Of a DNA stretch of 64,000 bases, positions 7,912-16,721 are shown one piece after another. Position 1 is the stretch's first letter. Each line of letters opens with the position of its first letter. Below the pieces are notes generated by a model. The model did no database searches. It worked only from the letters and a program-made list of their open reading frames with translations, and had not been told where the DNA came from. Made by a program: the position numbers and the translations under genes. The stretch spans positions 1 through 64,000 of the forward strand of contig RDXN01000035.1 of assembly GCA_004292855.1 (NCBI GenBank). The letters run 5' to 3'. The stretch is from Cytophagales bacterium. GTDB lineage: Bacteria > Bacteroidota > Bacteroidia > Cytophagales > Spirosomataceae.

Positions 7912-9056
7912 GACGTGGCGTATTTCTTGACCAACTCAACGATGCGTTTGCCAGCCCGCTCGGAGGCACCTGGACCGCCCACTTTTTGCTGAACCTCGAT
8001 GTAGTCAGAAAGCATTTGTTCGCGCAGAGGGCTACCGGGCAAAATCGCCCGTAACTCCTCGGCAACGCGGTTGGGTGTGCAATCATGAATCAACTCCTTA
8101 ACCACCAAGCGACCGGCAATCAGGTTTACCAGCGACAGATACGGCACGGCCAAAACCCGCTTGCCCACTTCGTACCACCAACGGGGTGTTTTATAGAGCA
8201 CCACTTCGGGAACGTTCAGCAGGGCCGTTTCGAGAGTGGCCGTGCCGGAGGTAACGAGCGCGGCTGTAGCTACGTGGAGCAGATCGTAAGCCGCATCGTC
8301 AACCCGCAGAACCTCGGGGTAGTCAGCGAGCAGGGCATCGTAGAGAGCCGGGGGGAGGTTGCTCACCGTACCTACCGCAAACTGGTAGTCGGGAAACTGC
8401 CGGGAGGCCAGCAGCATTACTGGTAGCATATTGACTACTTCTTGTTTGCGGCTTCCCGGTAGGAGGGCAATGTAGCGCGGTTTTAGAAAACCGTGCGTGT
8501 TGGCTGACGCATGTAGCGCGGTTTTGGAAAACCGCGCTACATCGGGCCGGAACGCCGAGATCGCATCCATGAGCGGATTGCCGACATACTCGACCTCGTA
8601 GTTGAATTGTTTGTAGAACTCGACCTCGAAGGGGAAAATCACGAACATCCGGTCGATCAATTTCTTGATGTTCCAGGCCCGCCGTTGATTCCAGGCCCAG
8701 ACCTTTGGCGAGATGTAGTAAAACACCCGGATACCGTGCTGTTTGGCAAACTTAGCCACCCGCATATTAAAGCCCGAATAGTCGATCAGGATCAACACAT
8801 CGGGGCGATTGGCCAGCAAATCGGCCTGGCACTCGCGCATAATCCGGCGGATAGTGCCGAGGTTTTTGGCAACCTCCACAAAACCCATGAACGCCATCTG
8901 GCGGTAGTGCCGTACGATGGTTGCCCCGGCCTCCTGCATGTTCTCGCCCCCGTAGGCGCGGCATTGAGCGTCGGGGTCATGCGCTCGGATGGAGCGGACA
9001 AGATTACCCCCGTGCAGGTCGCCGGAGCGTTCACCAGCTATTAGATAATACAGCAT
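7908..9056 (-). CDS. lpxB: Lipid-A-disaccharide synthase
   Basis: The 382-residue GT19 enzyme condenses UDP-diacylglucosamine with lipid X in lipid A synthesis at the inner membrane. Motifs include LIAGERSGDLHG at the N-terminus, YYISPKVWAWNQRR, ALLPGSRKQE and SGTATLETAL. The start was moved to the ATG giving MLYYLIAGE; the upstream extension is repeat DNA. Odd feature: residues about 172-195, between AFRP and YIALLPGSR, are encoded by two tandem copies of a palindromic repeat kept in frame (8471-8541). Homologues usually have a short variable linker here, so function is probably kept. It sits upstream of a GNAT gene with ATGA overlap. Confidence 0.96.
   Translation of the reverse strand: MLYYLIAGERSGDLHGGNLVRSIRAHDPDAQCRAYGGENMQEAGATIVRHYRQMAFMGFVEVAKNLGTIRRIMRECQADLLANRPDVLILIDYSGFNMRVAKFAKQHGIRVFYYISPKVWAWNQRRAWNIKKLIDRMFVIFPFEVEFYKQFNYEVEYVGNPLMDAISAFRPDVARFSKTALHASANTHGFLKPRYIALLPGSRKQEVVNMLPVMLLASRQFPDYQFAVGTVSNLPPALYDALLADYPEVLRVDDAAYDLLHVATAALVTSGTATLETALLNVPEVVLYKTPRWWYEVGKRVLAVPYLSLVNLIAGRLVVKELIHDCTPNRVAEELRAILPGSPLREQMLSDYIEVQQKVGGPGASERAGKRIVELVKKYATS
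8471..8541. repeat. Two tandem palindromes inside lpxB
   Basis: The palindrome at 8512-8541 is perfect: TGTAGCGCGGTTTT, a GG centre, then its exact complement. The one at 8471-8500 is the same element with a decayed right arm. Both are read in frame as part of LpxB. A related 24-base palindrome lies just before glmS (18176-18199), and similar ends (TGTAG, CTACA) occur at 59535-59624. Confidence 0.8.
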
Positions 9057-9133
9057 AGTAGCAGTAGGCAGTAGCAGTAGGCAGTAAAAATGGCGCATGG
9101 GTACTGCTTACTGCCACTGCCTACTGCTACTAT
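9057..9133. repeat. Iterated-word inverted repeat (GTAGCAGTAGGCAGT words)
   Basis: The sequence between the PTPS-like gene and lpxB has TAGTAGCAGTAGGCAGT words facing ACTGCCACTGCCTACTGC, which forms a long imperfect hairpin. It may affect transcription from the upstream gene into lpxB. Confidence 0.6.
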
Positions 9134-9135
9134 TT

Positions 9136-9552
9136 TTACTCCCCATAATAATCAACAAAATTCTTAGGCGTTTCGTACAGGCGAATCCGATGTAGGCGGG
9201 CTTCGCTGACAGGAGCAAGGGCGTGTTCGAGAATCCGCCAGATTTCCATGACGAAGATCTCGCAACTTGCCATTTTGCCTTGCATAAAGGGCACATCGAG
9301 GTTCAGGTTTTTATGGTCGACCTGCTCGATAATGTCGCGTTTGATGATATCGCCCAGTACTTTCAAGTCGATCACGAAGCCCGTGTCGGGGTTGGGTACG
9401 CCTTTGACCGTAACGATCAGTTCGAAATTGTGGCCGTGCCAGTTGTGGTTGGCGCAGGGGCCAAAAACGGCCGCGTTTTTCTCGTCCGACCAGTTCGGAT
9501 TAAACAGCCGGTGGGCCGCGTTGAAATGCTCTGTTCTGCTAATGTATACCAT
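9136..9552 (-). CDS. 6-pyruvoyltetrahydropterin synthase / QueD-family protein
   Basis: The 138-residue T-fold enzyme acts on dihydroneopterin triphosphate. Zinc ligands are His14 (FNAAH), His39 and His41 (HGH). The catalytic Cys33 is spaced C-x5-HGH, as in PTPS, rather than the C-x3-HGH of typical QueD. The family motifs GFVIDLKVL, DHKNLN and the C-terminal ETPKNFVDYYGE are present. It could make 6-carboxytetrahydropterin for queuosine or act as a PTPS; no other queuosine genes are nearby to decide. It is upstream of lpxB on the same strand. Confidence 0.9.
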   Translation of the reverse strand: MVYISRTEHFNAAHRLFNPNWSDEKNAAVFGPCANHNWHGHNFELIVTVKGVPNPDTGFVIDLKVLGDIIKRDIIEQVDHKNLNLDVPFMQGKMASCEIFVMEIWRILEHALAPVSEARLHRIRLYETPKNFVDYYGE

Positions 9553-9596
9553 GTTTCTGGTTTGTTAGGGGCGGTTTTCCCAGATAACGCCCAATA

Positions 9597-9682
9597 CAGA
9601 GAACAGTGAGCAGATAACAGCGAACAGTAGGTAGCTAATGACCAGTTTACTGTTCGCTGTTATCTGTTCGTTGTTCTCTGTT
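9597..9682. repeat. Iterated-word inverted repeat (GAACAGTGAGCAG words)
   Basis: The left part GAACAGTGAGCAGATAACAG faces the right part CTGTTATCTGTTCGTTGTTC. It lies in the 5' leader of the PTPS-like gene, between its ATG and its -7 box. The words match the block at 48363-48497. The rest of the 9553-9916 gap holds promoters for the two divergent genes and no credible ORF. Confidence 0.65.
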
Positions 9683-9683
9683 G

Positions 9684-9691
9684 CAAAGGTA
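9684..9691 (-). promoter_or_regulatory. -7 box for the PTPS-like gene
   Basis: On the minus strand the sequence reads TACCTTTG, fitting TAnnTTTG. It implies a leader of about 125 nt that contains the word repeat. Confidence 0.4.
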
Positions 9692-9837
9692 GGCGTTTGC
9701 GCTCTCTCAAAAAAATACAGAACCACCATTGGTAATTGCCTGATTGTGTTCTGTATGCCTTACATTTTGGAGAGCGAATCTTTGGATAGTTATATTTTTC
9801 CCTTAAATAAGGTATAGGTTTATGGTCAGATACACGT

Positions 9838-9845
9838 TACCTTTG
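9838..9845 (+). promoter_or_regulatory. -7 box for hldD
   Basis: TACCTTTG fits TAnnTTTG and lies 71 bp before the hldD ATG. A second weaker candidate (TACTCTTTA) is just before the ATG. Confidence 0.4.
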
Positions 9846-9916
9846 GCCCACTTTTTCTTTATATCTGATTTGCTGCGAGTTGGCAATTAATAGATTACGT
9901 TTAAGCTCTACTCTTT

Positions 9917-10882
9917 ATGATTGTAGTTACGGGGGCTGCCGGGTTCATCGGTAGTTGTTTAATCACTAAGTTGAGTGCCGAAAACTTCAATTTTATTGTT
10001 GCCGTCGATGATTTTTCGGACCCGGAGAAAGCCGCTAATTTGGCCGATAAACGCATTCAGGAATATGTTGACCGCGAGCTTTTATTCGATTGGTTGACCG
10101 ACAATTATCAGGAGATCGAGTTTATCTTTCACATCGGTGCCCGTACCGACACAACCGAGTTCAACTACGAGATTTTCGCGCACCTCAACGTTGAATATTC
10201 CAAGAAAATTTGGGAGAAGTGCATTGAGTACCAGATTCCGCTCGTCTATGCCTCTTCGGCAGCAACCTACGGCCTTGGCGAATTGGGCTACGACGATAAT
10301 GAGAGTACGATCCCCCAACTAAAGCCGCTGAACCCCTACGGTGAGTCGAAAAATGAGTTTGACATTTGGGCATTGCAGCAGGAACGCAAGCCGTTTTTCT
10401 GGGCGGGCCTCAAGTTCTTCAACGTGTATGGCCCCAATGAGTACCACAAAGACCGCATGGCGTCGGTGATTTTCCACGCGTACAACCAGATTTGTAATAC
10501 GGGCGGCATGAGGCTTTTCCGCTCGCACCACCCCGACTTCAACGATGGCGAGCAAATGCGCGACTTTGTGTACGTAAAAGATGTCGTGGAAGTTTGCCTG
10601 TTTCTGATGCACCATCGGCGCAATTCGGGCATTTATAACCTCGGCAGTGGCCGCGCCCGCACCTTCCTCGACTTGGCTAACAACACCTTTGCGGCCATGA
10701 ATCGCGAACCGAACATCTCGTTTATCGACACACCCGCCGACATTCGCGATAAGTACCAGTATTTCACACAGGCCAACATGGCCAAACTCCGCTCTATCGG
10801 CTACGACCGCCCGTTTCACAGTCTTGAAGAGGGCATCCGCGACTACGTGCAGAACTACCTGGACGGCAAGCGGTATTTGTAA
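9917..10882 (+). CDS. hldD: ADP-glyceromanno-heptose 6-epimerase
   Basis: The 321-residue short-chain dehydrogenase makes ADP-L-glycero-beta-D-manno-heptose for the LPS inner core. The Rossmann NAD(P)-binding motif is VTGAAGFIGSCL at the N-terminus. The catalytic Ser/Thr and Tyr-x3-Lys are in YASSAATYG and NPYGESK, and KFFNVYGPNEYHK is characteristic of HldD. The length fits the family (about 310-330). It ends one base before the convergent peptidase gene, with no visible terminator. Confidence 0.96.
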   Translation: MIVVTGAAGFIGSCLITKLSAENFNFIVAVDDFSDPEKAANLADKRIQEYVDRELLFDWLTDNYQEIEFIFHIGARTDTTEFNYEIFAHLNVEYSKKIWEKCIEYQIPLVYASSAATYGLGELGYDDNESTIPQLKPLNPYGESKNEFDIWALQQERKPFFWAGLKFFNVYGPNEYHKDRMASVIFHAYNQICNTGGMRLFRSHHPDFNDGEQMRDFVYVKDVVEVCLFLMHHRRNSGIYNLGSGRARTFLDLANNTFAAMNREPNISFIDTPADIRDKYQYFTQANMAKLRSIGYDRPFHSLEEGIRDYVQNYLDGKRYL

Positions 10883-10883
10883 G

Positions 10884-12449
10884 CTACTGCCAAATCACCT
10901 CAATTACCTCTTTCTTCAAATCGACCGTCGTGCGGGTTTCACCGTTGATGCGTTTGATGGTCAGTTTGCCGTTGGTTGCTTTGAGCGCGTCTTGCTGAAG
11001 TACGTGCGTCGCGTCTTTCTTTCTGAAAATAGAGACTGTTTCTTTGCTATCGGTCAGCGTAATGGGCATCGTTATCGCCCGGCCTGTTGCCGTAACGGTC
11101 CGGGCCGTTGCGGGCAATTCCTGTTTGCGCAACATAGCCAACACCCGCGACGCCTGCGGGACACCGTAGCCCACAAAATTGTTGCCGTACGGATACAGGT
11201 GCGCCGATTTTTCGATCAGCTCGATCACCTGCCGGTTGGTTAGTTTGGGGTTTGCCTGCATGATACAGGCCGCAAAACCCGTGATGACCGGGGCCGACAA
11301 CGAGGTGCCGTAGAGCGAAAAGCACGACACATTCGGTTTCAGATACGGCAAACTTTCCGGTCCGATGCTGCTGTAGCCAATCCGGTTCCAGAGCCGCGAA
11401 TTGGTGGCCCCCACCGCCAACACACCCTGCGCATCGGCGGGGGTGCTGATAATGCGCCAGTTCCGGTCGTCGCCCTCATTGCCCGCCGACACAATAATGA
11501 GCATTCCTTTCTTGTCGGCGGCCAATTGTGCGGCCCGGCTGATGAGGCTCGTGTGGCCATCCATTTGCCGGGGTTCATAGTTTTCTTTGGGGTCGGTGAA
11601 GCCGCGTGCGTAGCCGAGAGAGGTGTTTACAAGCCGAACGCCCAGACTGTCGAGCCACTCAATGGCTTGCACCCAGTTGTCTTCTTCGCCCCGAAACTCA
11701 CGGTTGCCCTGATCGGTGCGGGCCAGGTAAAACGTGGCGTCGGTAGCTAACCCATACTGCATGTTGTCGGCGGGGTCGAGACCCGCGATAGCTGCGAACA
11801 CCTCCGTGCCGTGGAAATCCGACATGCTTTCGAGGGTATGAAACAGGTCGTTGCGGGTCTTTTTGGCGTTCACATAGTCGCGGACTATGTGGACCCCCTG
11901 CCGAGCAAACACGTGCTTAAGAGCCGAGGCCGAGTCGGCCCCGAAAAAGCCTGCGTCCAGCACGCCCACCTGCACAAACCGGCCTGTCAGCCCTGCGTTG
12001 GCAAATTCGCTTGCCTGAATCTGATTCATAACCGGGGCCATTTGTGGCCGCGACCCATTCGTATGCGGCAAACTTGTGACGATCAGGTTCCGGTCGATGG
12101 GCACTAGTTCTTTCACAAACGATAGTTGACGGAGTTGCTTTTGTTGGGCCGGGGTTAGTTGAGCCGACACCGCGTTGAACCACCGCGACCGGCACAGAGG
12201 CTTAACACCTGCCTGTATTAACTGTTGCAAATAAGCCTCCGAGAGAGGCCGATCTGTGTCGTCGATAGCGAGGCCCTGCGCATGCCGCTGTTGCAACGAA
12301 ATCGCCGATAAAGCCGGAACAGTACCCGGATTTTTTGCCGTTAAAACAATCCAGAATTTAGCCGCTTCCTGATCGTGGGGAGAGTCCGAAGATCGGGCCG
12401 ACAACAGGGTGGGAAAGCAACAAAGCAATAAAACGGTTAATCGAAGCAT
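10884..12449 (-). CDS. Secreted S8 (subtilisin-like) serine peptidase
   Basis: The 521-residue protein starts MLRLTVLLLCCFPTLLSA, a Sec signal peptide; a longer start would add 15 residues. A propeptide-like segment runs to about residue 125. The catalytic triad is Asp165 (VGVLDAGF), His213 (DFHGTEVF) and Ser383 (YGTSLSAP), with oxyanion-hole context at IIVSAGNEGDD. A beta-rich tail of about 80 residues follows, without a recognisable T9SS sorting motif. It probably acts in the periplasm or outside the cell. It is single and convergent with hldD. Confidence 0.93.
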   Translation of the reverse strand: MLRLTVLLLCCFPTLLSARSSDSPHDQEAAKFWIVLTAKNPGTVPALSAISLQQRHAQGLAIDDTDRPLSEAYLQQLIQAGVKPLCRSRWFNAVSAQLTPAQQKQLRQLSFVKELVPIDRNLIVTSLPHTNGSRPQMAPVMNQIQASEFANAGLTGRFVQVGVLDAGFFGADSASALKHVFARQGVHIVRDYVNAKKTRNDLFHTLESMSDFHGTEVFAAIAGLDPADNMQYGLATDATFYLARTDQGNREFRGEEDNWVQAIEWLDSLGVRLVNTSLGYARGFTDPKENYEPRQMDGHTSLISRAAQLAADKKGMLIIVSAGNEGDDRNWRIISTPADAQGVLAVGATNSRLWNRIGYSSIGPESLPYLKPNVSCFSLYGTSLSAPVITGFAACIMQANPKLTNRQVIELIEKSAHLYPYGNNFVGYGVPQASRVLAMLRKQELPATARTVTATGRAITMPITLTDSKETVSIFRKKDATHVLQQDALKATNGKLTIKRINGETRTTVDLKKEVIEVIWQ

Positions 12450-12564
12450 ATAAAAGGGATGTGTGTAGGCCAAGAAAAGGGTATTCAGAAGCAAACTACC
12501 CCTGAGCAGGAATAACTTTCGGCAACATTAACTTTCTTTGCAAACTTACTTCATGAAACCTTAG

Positions 12565-13860
12565 ATGCGCTACGCACCCATCGACAATCTCTTGTTTGTG
12601 CAGAATCGCCAACGATTAACGGCCCTGCTCAAACCCAAATCGCTGGCTATTTTCAACGCCAACGACATCCTGCCTACCAACGCCGACGGCACCACGAGCT
12701 TCAGGCAGAACAACGATTTGTTTTACCTGACCGGCGTGGATCAGGAAGAAACAATCCTGCTGTTGTTTCCCGACCACCCCGACGAGAAATTCCGCGAGGT
12801 GCTGTTTCTGCGCGAAACGAGCGAACATATTGCCGTTTGGGAGGGCCACAAATTGACCAAAGAGGAGGCCGTACAAACCACGGGCCTGACGATAAAGTCA
12901 ATTTATTGGACGGGTCAGTTCGATACGATATTCCGGCAGATGGTGTTCGAGGCCGAGCGCGTGTACCTGAACACCAACGAGCACACCCGCGCCGACGTGG
13001 TGGTGCAAACCCGCGAGGCCCGTTTTATCGACTGGTTTAAAGCACATTACCCCCTGCACACGCTCGAACGGGTGGCCCTGCTGATGCACCAAATTCGGGC
13101 GATCAAGTTGCCACAGGAAGTAGAACTCATCAACCGGGCCATCGACATTACGGACAAGATGTTCCGGCGATTGCTCCAGTTTATAAAACCCGGTGTTTGG
13201 GAGTACGAGATTGAGGCCGAGATGATGCACGAGTTTCTGCGGCATCGCTCACGTGGACCGGCCTACACGCCCATTATCGCGTCGGGGGCCAACGCCTGCG
13301 TGCTACACTACATCGAAAATAGTCGACAGTGCATGGCGGGCGATGTGCTTCTGCTTGATCTTGGGGCCGAATATGCCAACTACAACGCCGACATGACCCG
13401 CTCAATTCCGGTGAATGGTCGGTTTACGGATCGGCAACGGGCCGTTTATCAGGCCGTTTGGCGGGTGATGCAGGAGGCTACGAGCATGCTGCGCCCCGGC
13501 AATTTGTGGGATGAGTACCACCGTGAAGTGGGCAAGATTATGGAAGCCGAGTTGATTGCGTTGGGGCTGCTGAACCGCGAAGAAGTGGCGAAACAAGACC
13601 CTGACGCGCCGTTGTACAAAAAATACTTTATGCACGGTACGTCGCATTTTCTGGGTCTCGACGTGCATGATGTGGGCAATAAATACCGCCGTTTCGAGCC
13701 GGGGATGGTCTTTACGGTGGAACCGGGCATTTACATACCCGACGAAAAACTGGGTATTCGCCTGGAAAACAACATCCTGATTACGGAAGACGGTAACCTC
13801 GATCTGATGGCGAAGATCCCACTCGCAATTGACGAGATTGAGGAATTGATGAACCCCTAA
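12565..13860 (+). CDS. pepP: Xaa-Pro aminopeptidase (M24B)
   Basis: The 431-residue metallopeptidase removes an N-terminal residue before proline. The N-terminal aminopeptidase-P domain (about 1-140) includes SFRQNNDLFYLTGVDQEE. The M24 'pita-bread' domain carries the two-metal ligands in LLLDLGAEYANYNADMTRS (two Asp), GTSHFLGLDVHD (His), FTVEPGIYIP (Glu) and GIRLENNILIT (Glu). There is no signal peptide, so it is cytoplasmic. A terminator hairpin follows immediately. Confidence 0.96.
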   Translation: MRYAPIDNLLFVQNRQRLTALLKPKSLAIFNANDILPTNADGTTSFRQNNDLFYLTGVDQEETILLLFPDHPDEKFREVLFLRETSEHIAVWEGHKLTKEEAVQTTGLTIKSIYWTGQFDTIFRQMVFEAERVYLNTNEHTRADVVVQTREARFIDWFKAHYPLHTLERVALLMHQIRAIKLPQEVELINRAIDITDKMFRRLLQFIKPGVWEYEIEAEMMHEFLRHRSRGPAYTPIIASGANACVLHYIENSRQCMAGDVLLLDLGAEYANYNADMTRSIPVNGRFTDRQRAVYQAVWRVMQEATSMLRPGNLWDEYHREVGKIMEAELIALGLLNREEVAKQDPDAPLYKKYFMHGTSHFLGLDVHDVGNKYRRFEPGMVFTVEPGIYIPDEKLGIRLENNILITEDGNLDLMAKIPLAIDEIEELMNP

Positions 13861-13869
13861 AAAAGAAAA

Positions 13870-13891
13870 AACCGGGCTGCAAGGCCCGGTT
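13870..13891. terminator. Bidirectional terminator between pepP and the TetR gene
   Basis: AACCGGGC pairs with GCCCGGTT across a six-base loop, with an A run on the left and T bases on the right. It suits both convergent genes. Confidence 0.85.
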
Positions 13892-13898
13892 TTGTTGG

Positions 13899-14537
13899 TT
13901 ACTTGGCTTCCCGCGCTTGTTCGAGGGAGTGGTTTAGGCTTGAATACACCCGGCGGATGGCCTTCTCGATACGGTCCCAGCCGTCGTTTGAGCGAAGGTC
14001 GATATCCATAACGCTTTCGCGTTGGGTGCTCAACAACGTGAGGTGTGTGATTCCGCCAAGAATCAGTACAGAAATGGCGTTTGGATCAAATTCTGGAAAC
14101 GGAGCCAGTTTCTTGATCATTTTCTCGTACGAGGCATCACGGAACTGAGCAATGCGCTTGGCCAACTCGGTTTCGCCATGCGACATCTCCCAACGTACCA
14201 AATCCTGCGACGATTTGCGACTACGGAATTCGCGCATCAGATTGATGGCATACTCCGACCATACCTTGCTACGGTCGGCTGCGGGAACGTTCTCCGGCAC
14301 CGACTCAAGGTATTTCTCGTTAAACATCGACAGGAAGAAACCCCGTTGCACATAAGCCTCGACCAACCCGTTCCAGCCACCGAAATACCGGTAAATCAGA
14401 ACCTTGTTGACTTGTGCTTTTTCTGCCACGGCATTAATGCCTGCTTTCTCCGTGCCGCGCTCCGCGATCACTTCTCCTGTTGCCCGTAAGATGCGTTCCA
14501 TTGTCATCGCACGGTTTCTTCTTTTGACTACTTTCAT
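13899..14537 (-). CDS. TetR-family transcriptional regulator
   Basis: From the ATG at 14537 the 212-residue protein has a TetR N-terminal domain (about residues 8-60): RILRATGEVIAERGTEKAG, then AVAEKAQVNKVLIYRYFGG, the helix-turn-helix. The helical C-terminal part would bind ligand and dimerise but gives no hint of the ligand. A longer frame adds 19 residues upstream. The gene stands alone, facing a long AT-rich upstream region that may hold its own operator. The target is unknown. Confidence 0.92.
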   Translation of the reverse strand: MKVVKRRNRAMTMERILRATGEVIAERGTEKAGINAVAEKAQVNKVLIYRYFGGWNGLVEAYVQRGFFLSMFNEKYLESVPENVPAADRSKVWSEYAINLMREFRSRKSSQDLVRWEMSHGETELAKRIAQFRDASYEKMIKKLAPFPEFDPNAISVLILGGITHLTLLSTQRESVMDIDLRSNDGWDRIEKAIRRVYSSLNHSLEQAREAK

Positions 14538-14953
14538 GGTTTTACCTGACTTTTTTTTTCGTGGTTGTTTAAGGTTGTCCACACGGTGAAACATGTAATG
14601 GCGTCACCAATGAGCGACCTCAAATCGGAGAGTAACCAATTGTTTAACGACCATCGACACAAAAATGAAAATTAAAACGATTGTTACCAAGTGGTAACCA
14701 GTAAAATTTCTTGTGCCTTTACATATAAAGTGCAAATAATGGGCACATTCGCACTTTTTAGGTCGAATTTTTTGATTATTCGGTATCAAAAAAGAGAGTG
14801 ATGCCTTTTCGCAAGAAGAATACTTGTGTCAATTTTAACTAAAAAGTAAAAATTGATCGAAAATTAGTTCACTCGAAAATTGCGCCTTATTTGGAACCCT
14901 GCCAGCGGTGAATAAAACCTCTGGCAGCGTATAGGCAGACTCGCCCGGAGAAG
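14538..14953. other. AT-rich intergenic region between the TetR gene and panC
   Basis: About 415 bp lie between the TetR start and the panC stop. A short hairpin CTGCCAG/CTGGCAG at about 14898-14926 lies on the panC terminator side. A 61-codon ORF on the minus strand (14604-14789) has no support. The TetR promoter must be here, but no clear TAnnTTTG box was fixed. Confidence 0.5.
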
Positions 14954-15796
14954 CTAAAAAACCAGGTTGTCGATCAACCGGACCTTGCCCAGATGAGCCG
15001 CCATACAGATCGCCGTTTGGCCGGGGGCCTGCGTTTCCGAGACCGCCTGTAGAGTATCGGCGTTGACTACCTCGACATACTCAAGACGGAAGTGGGGGAG
15101 GGCCTCAAAAAACGTTAAAATTTCCCCTTTGACCACAGCGGGCGACTGACCTTCACTGAGCCGACTTTGGGCGAGTTGCAACGCCTGATACATTGCCGTT
15201 GCCTGAGTCCGTTCGGTGGGGGTGAGGTTGCGGTTGCGCGACGACATGGCTAACCCGTCGGCCTCGCGAACGGTGTCGCAACGGACGAGTTCGACAGGAA
15301 AACTGAGGTCGCGGATGAGCCGCCGAATTACGGCTACCTGTTGCAGATCTTTCTGGCCGAAGTAAGCCCGGTCTGGTTGAACGATGTTGAATAATTTAGC
15401 CACCACTACGCCCACGCCGTTGAAGTGTCCGGGTCGGAATGCCCCCTCCAAAACGGTTTCCAGATCGCCAAAGTCGAACCGAAGCTGCGGGGCTTCAGGG
15501 TATATTTCGGCTGCGGTCGGAAAAAAAAGCACATCCGTTCCAACCCTTTCCAGCATTTCGGAATCTTGTTCTATAGTGCGCGGATAGCGGGCGAGGTCGT
15601 CGGGGTTGTTGAACTGAATGGGATTGACAAAAATGCTGGCAACCACTAGGTCGCAGGCTTGCCGTGCTTGCCGGATCAGGTCGAGGTGACCCTCGTGGAG
15701 AGCACCCATCGTGGGCACAAAGCCTAGTACGGTGTTAGCCGTGCGAAGAGAGGCAAGGTGCTGACGGATAGCGTGAATGGTCGTAAAACGGTGCAT
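14954..15796 (-). CDS. panC: Pantoate--beta-alanine ligase
   Basis: The 280-residue enzyme joins pantoate and beta-alanine using ATP in pantothenate/CoA synthesis. The nucleotidyltransferase motifs are visible: FVPTMGALHEGHLDLI (HIGH-like), SIFVNPIQFN for substrate binding, YFGQKDLQQ and the KMSKS-like LAMSSRNRNL. The length fits the family. It diverges from the glycogen-synthase-like gene, an arrangement known in Bacteroidota. Confidence 0.97.
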   Translation of the reverse strand: MHRFTTIHAIRQHLASLRTANTVLGFVPTMGALHEGHLDLIRQARQACDLVVASIFVNPIQFNNPDDLARYPRTIEQDSEMLERVGTDVLFFPTAAEIYPEAPQLRFDFGDLETVLEGAFRPGHFNGVGVVVAKLFNIVQPDRAYFGQKDLQQVAVIRRLIRDLSFPVELVRCDTVREADGLAMSSRNRNLTPTERTQATAMYQALQLAQSRLSEGQSPAVVKGEILTFFEALPHFRLEYVEVVNADTLQAVSETQAPGQTAICMAAHLGKVRLIDNLVF

Positions 15797-15858
15797 GAGT
15801 GCTAGGTGTTTATGGATTTAGTTGGGAGTTTGTTATTGAAAATCGCAAAAAAATTGTA

Positions 15859-15866
15859 TAATTTTG
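15859..15866 (+). promoter_or_regulatory. -7 box upstream of the glycogen-synthase-like gene
   Basis: TAATTTTG fits TAnnTTTG, 45 bp before the ATG. TTG words about 20 bp upstream could serve as the -33 element. Confidence 0.5.
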
Positions 15867-15911
15867 CAGATTTTCTAATTTCAATCAAGTCCAATTATCG
15901 CCCGTATTTTT

Positions 15912-16721
15912 ATGAGCAAACTCCGTATTCTGTACGTAGCCAGTGAAATTAACCCTTTCCTGAAAACCACCGAAGTTGCCGATTTCGTTCGCAAGTTACC
16001 GCAGGTCATGCAGGAGCGGGGTATGGAAATTCGGATTTTGGTCCCCCGGTTTGGCCTGATTAATGAACGTAAAAATCGCTTGCACGAGGTGGTCCGGTTG
16101 TCGGGTATCAACATCTCGGTGGGCGACGAAGAGAAGCCGCTGATTATCAAGGTAGCGTCGATTCCAAATGCCAAGTTGCAGGTTTATTTCATCGACAATG
16201 AAGACTATTTCCAGCGGAAGTACGTTTTCCACGATAAGGAAAACCGGTTCTACGACGACAACGACGAGCGGGCTATCTTCTTTTGCAAAGGTGCGCTCGA
16301 AACGGTGAAGAAGCTAGGTTGGTCGCCCGATATTGTGCATTGCAACGACTGGATGACGGCCCTGATTCCGTTGTATCTGAAAACGACCTACAAAAACGAC
16401 CCGATGTTTAAAGACTCGAAGTCAGTATTTACGGTTTACAACAATGATTTCGATCACCAATTCAGCAGTGAAGGATTGATTGAAAAAGCAAAAATGCTCG
16501 ATGTGGACGACGAAATGCTGTCGGCCCTCAAAACGGGTGATTATGAGGGCTTTATCAGGGTGGGTTGTGCTTACGCCGACGCCGTGGTACGCTCCGAAGA
16601 CGAAGTAAGTGAAAGTTTGAACGCCATTCTGAATGACATCCCCGATCATAAACTCGGAATTAACGAAGACGAAGATTTTGCCGACAGGTACTACAATCTC
16701 TACACGCAACTGGTTGGTTAA
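15912..16721 (+). CDS. Glycogen/starch synthase-like protein, N-terminal GT5 domain only
   Basis: The 269 residues match only the N-terminal half of glycogen synthase: LRILYVASEINPFLK at the start, ILVPRFGLI, and PDIVHCNDWMTALIPLYL. The ADP-glucose-binding K-x-GG motif is altered: Lys18 is followed by TTEVADF instead of TGGLAD. The C-terminal GT-B domain that carries the catalytic Glu and most of the nucleotide site is absent. Single-domain relatives occur beside panC and DUF4270 genes in Bacteroidota, so this looks like a conserved family rather than decay. Catalysis is doubtful; binding or regulation is possible. Its end overlaps the proposed DUF4270 start. Confidence 0.85.
   Translation: MSKLRILYVASEINPFLKTTEVADFVRKLPQVMQERGMEIRILVPRFGLINERKNRLHEVVRLSGINISVGDEEKPLIIKVASIPNAKLQVYFIDNEDYFQRKYVFHDKENRFYDDNDERAIFFCKGALETVKKLGWSPDIVHCNDWMTALIPLYLKTTYKNDPMFKDSKSVFTVYNNDFDHQFSSEGLIEKAKMLDVDDEMLSALKTGDYEGFIRVGCAYADAVVRSEDEVSESLNAILNDIPDHKLGINEDEDFADRYYNLYTQLVG

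Noticed and set aside
14604-14789. 61-codon ORF upstream of the TetR gene
   Set aside because: AT-rich intergenic DNA with no promoter, ribosome site or family match.
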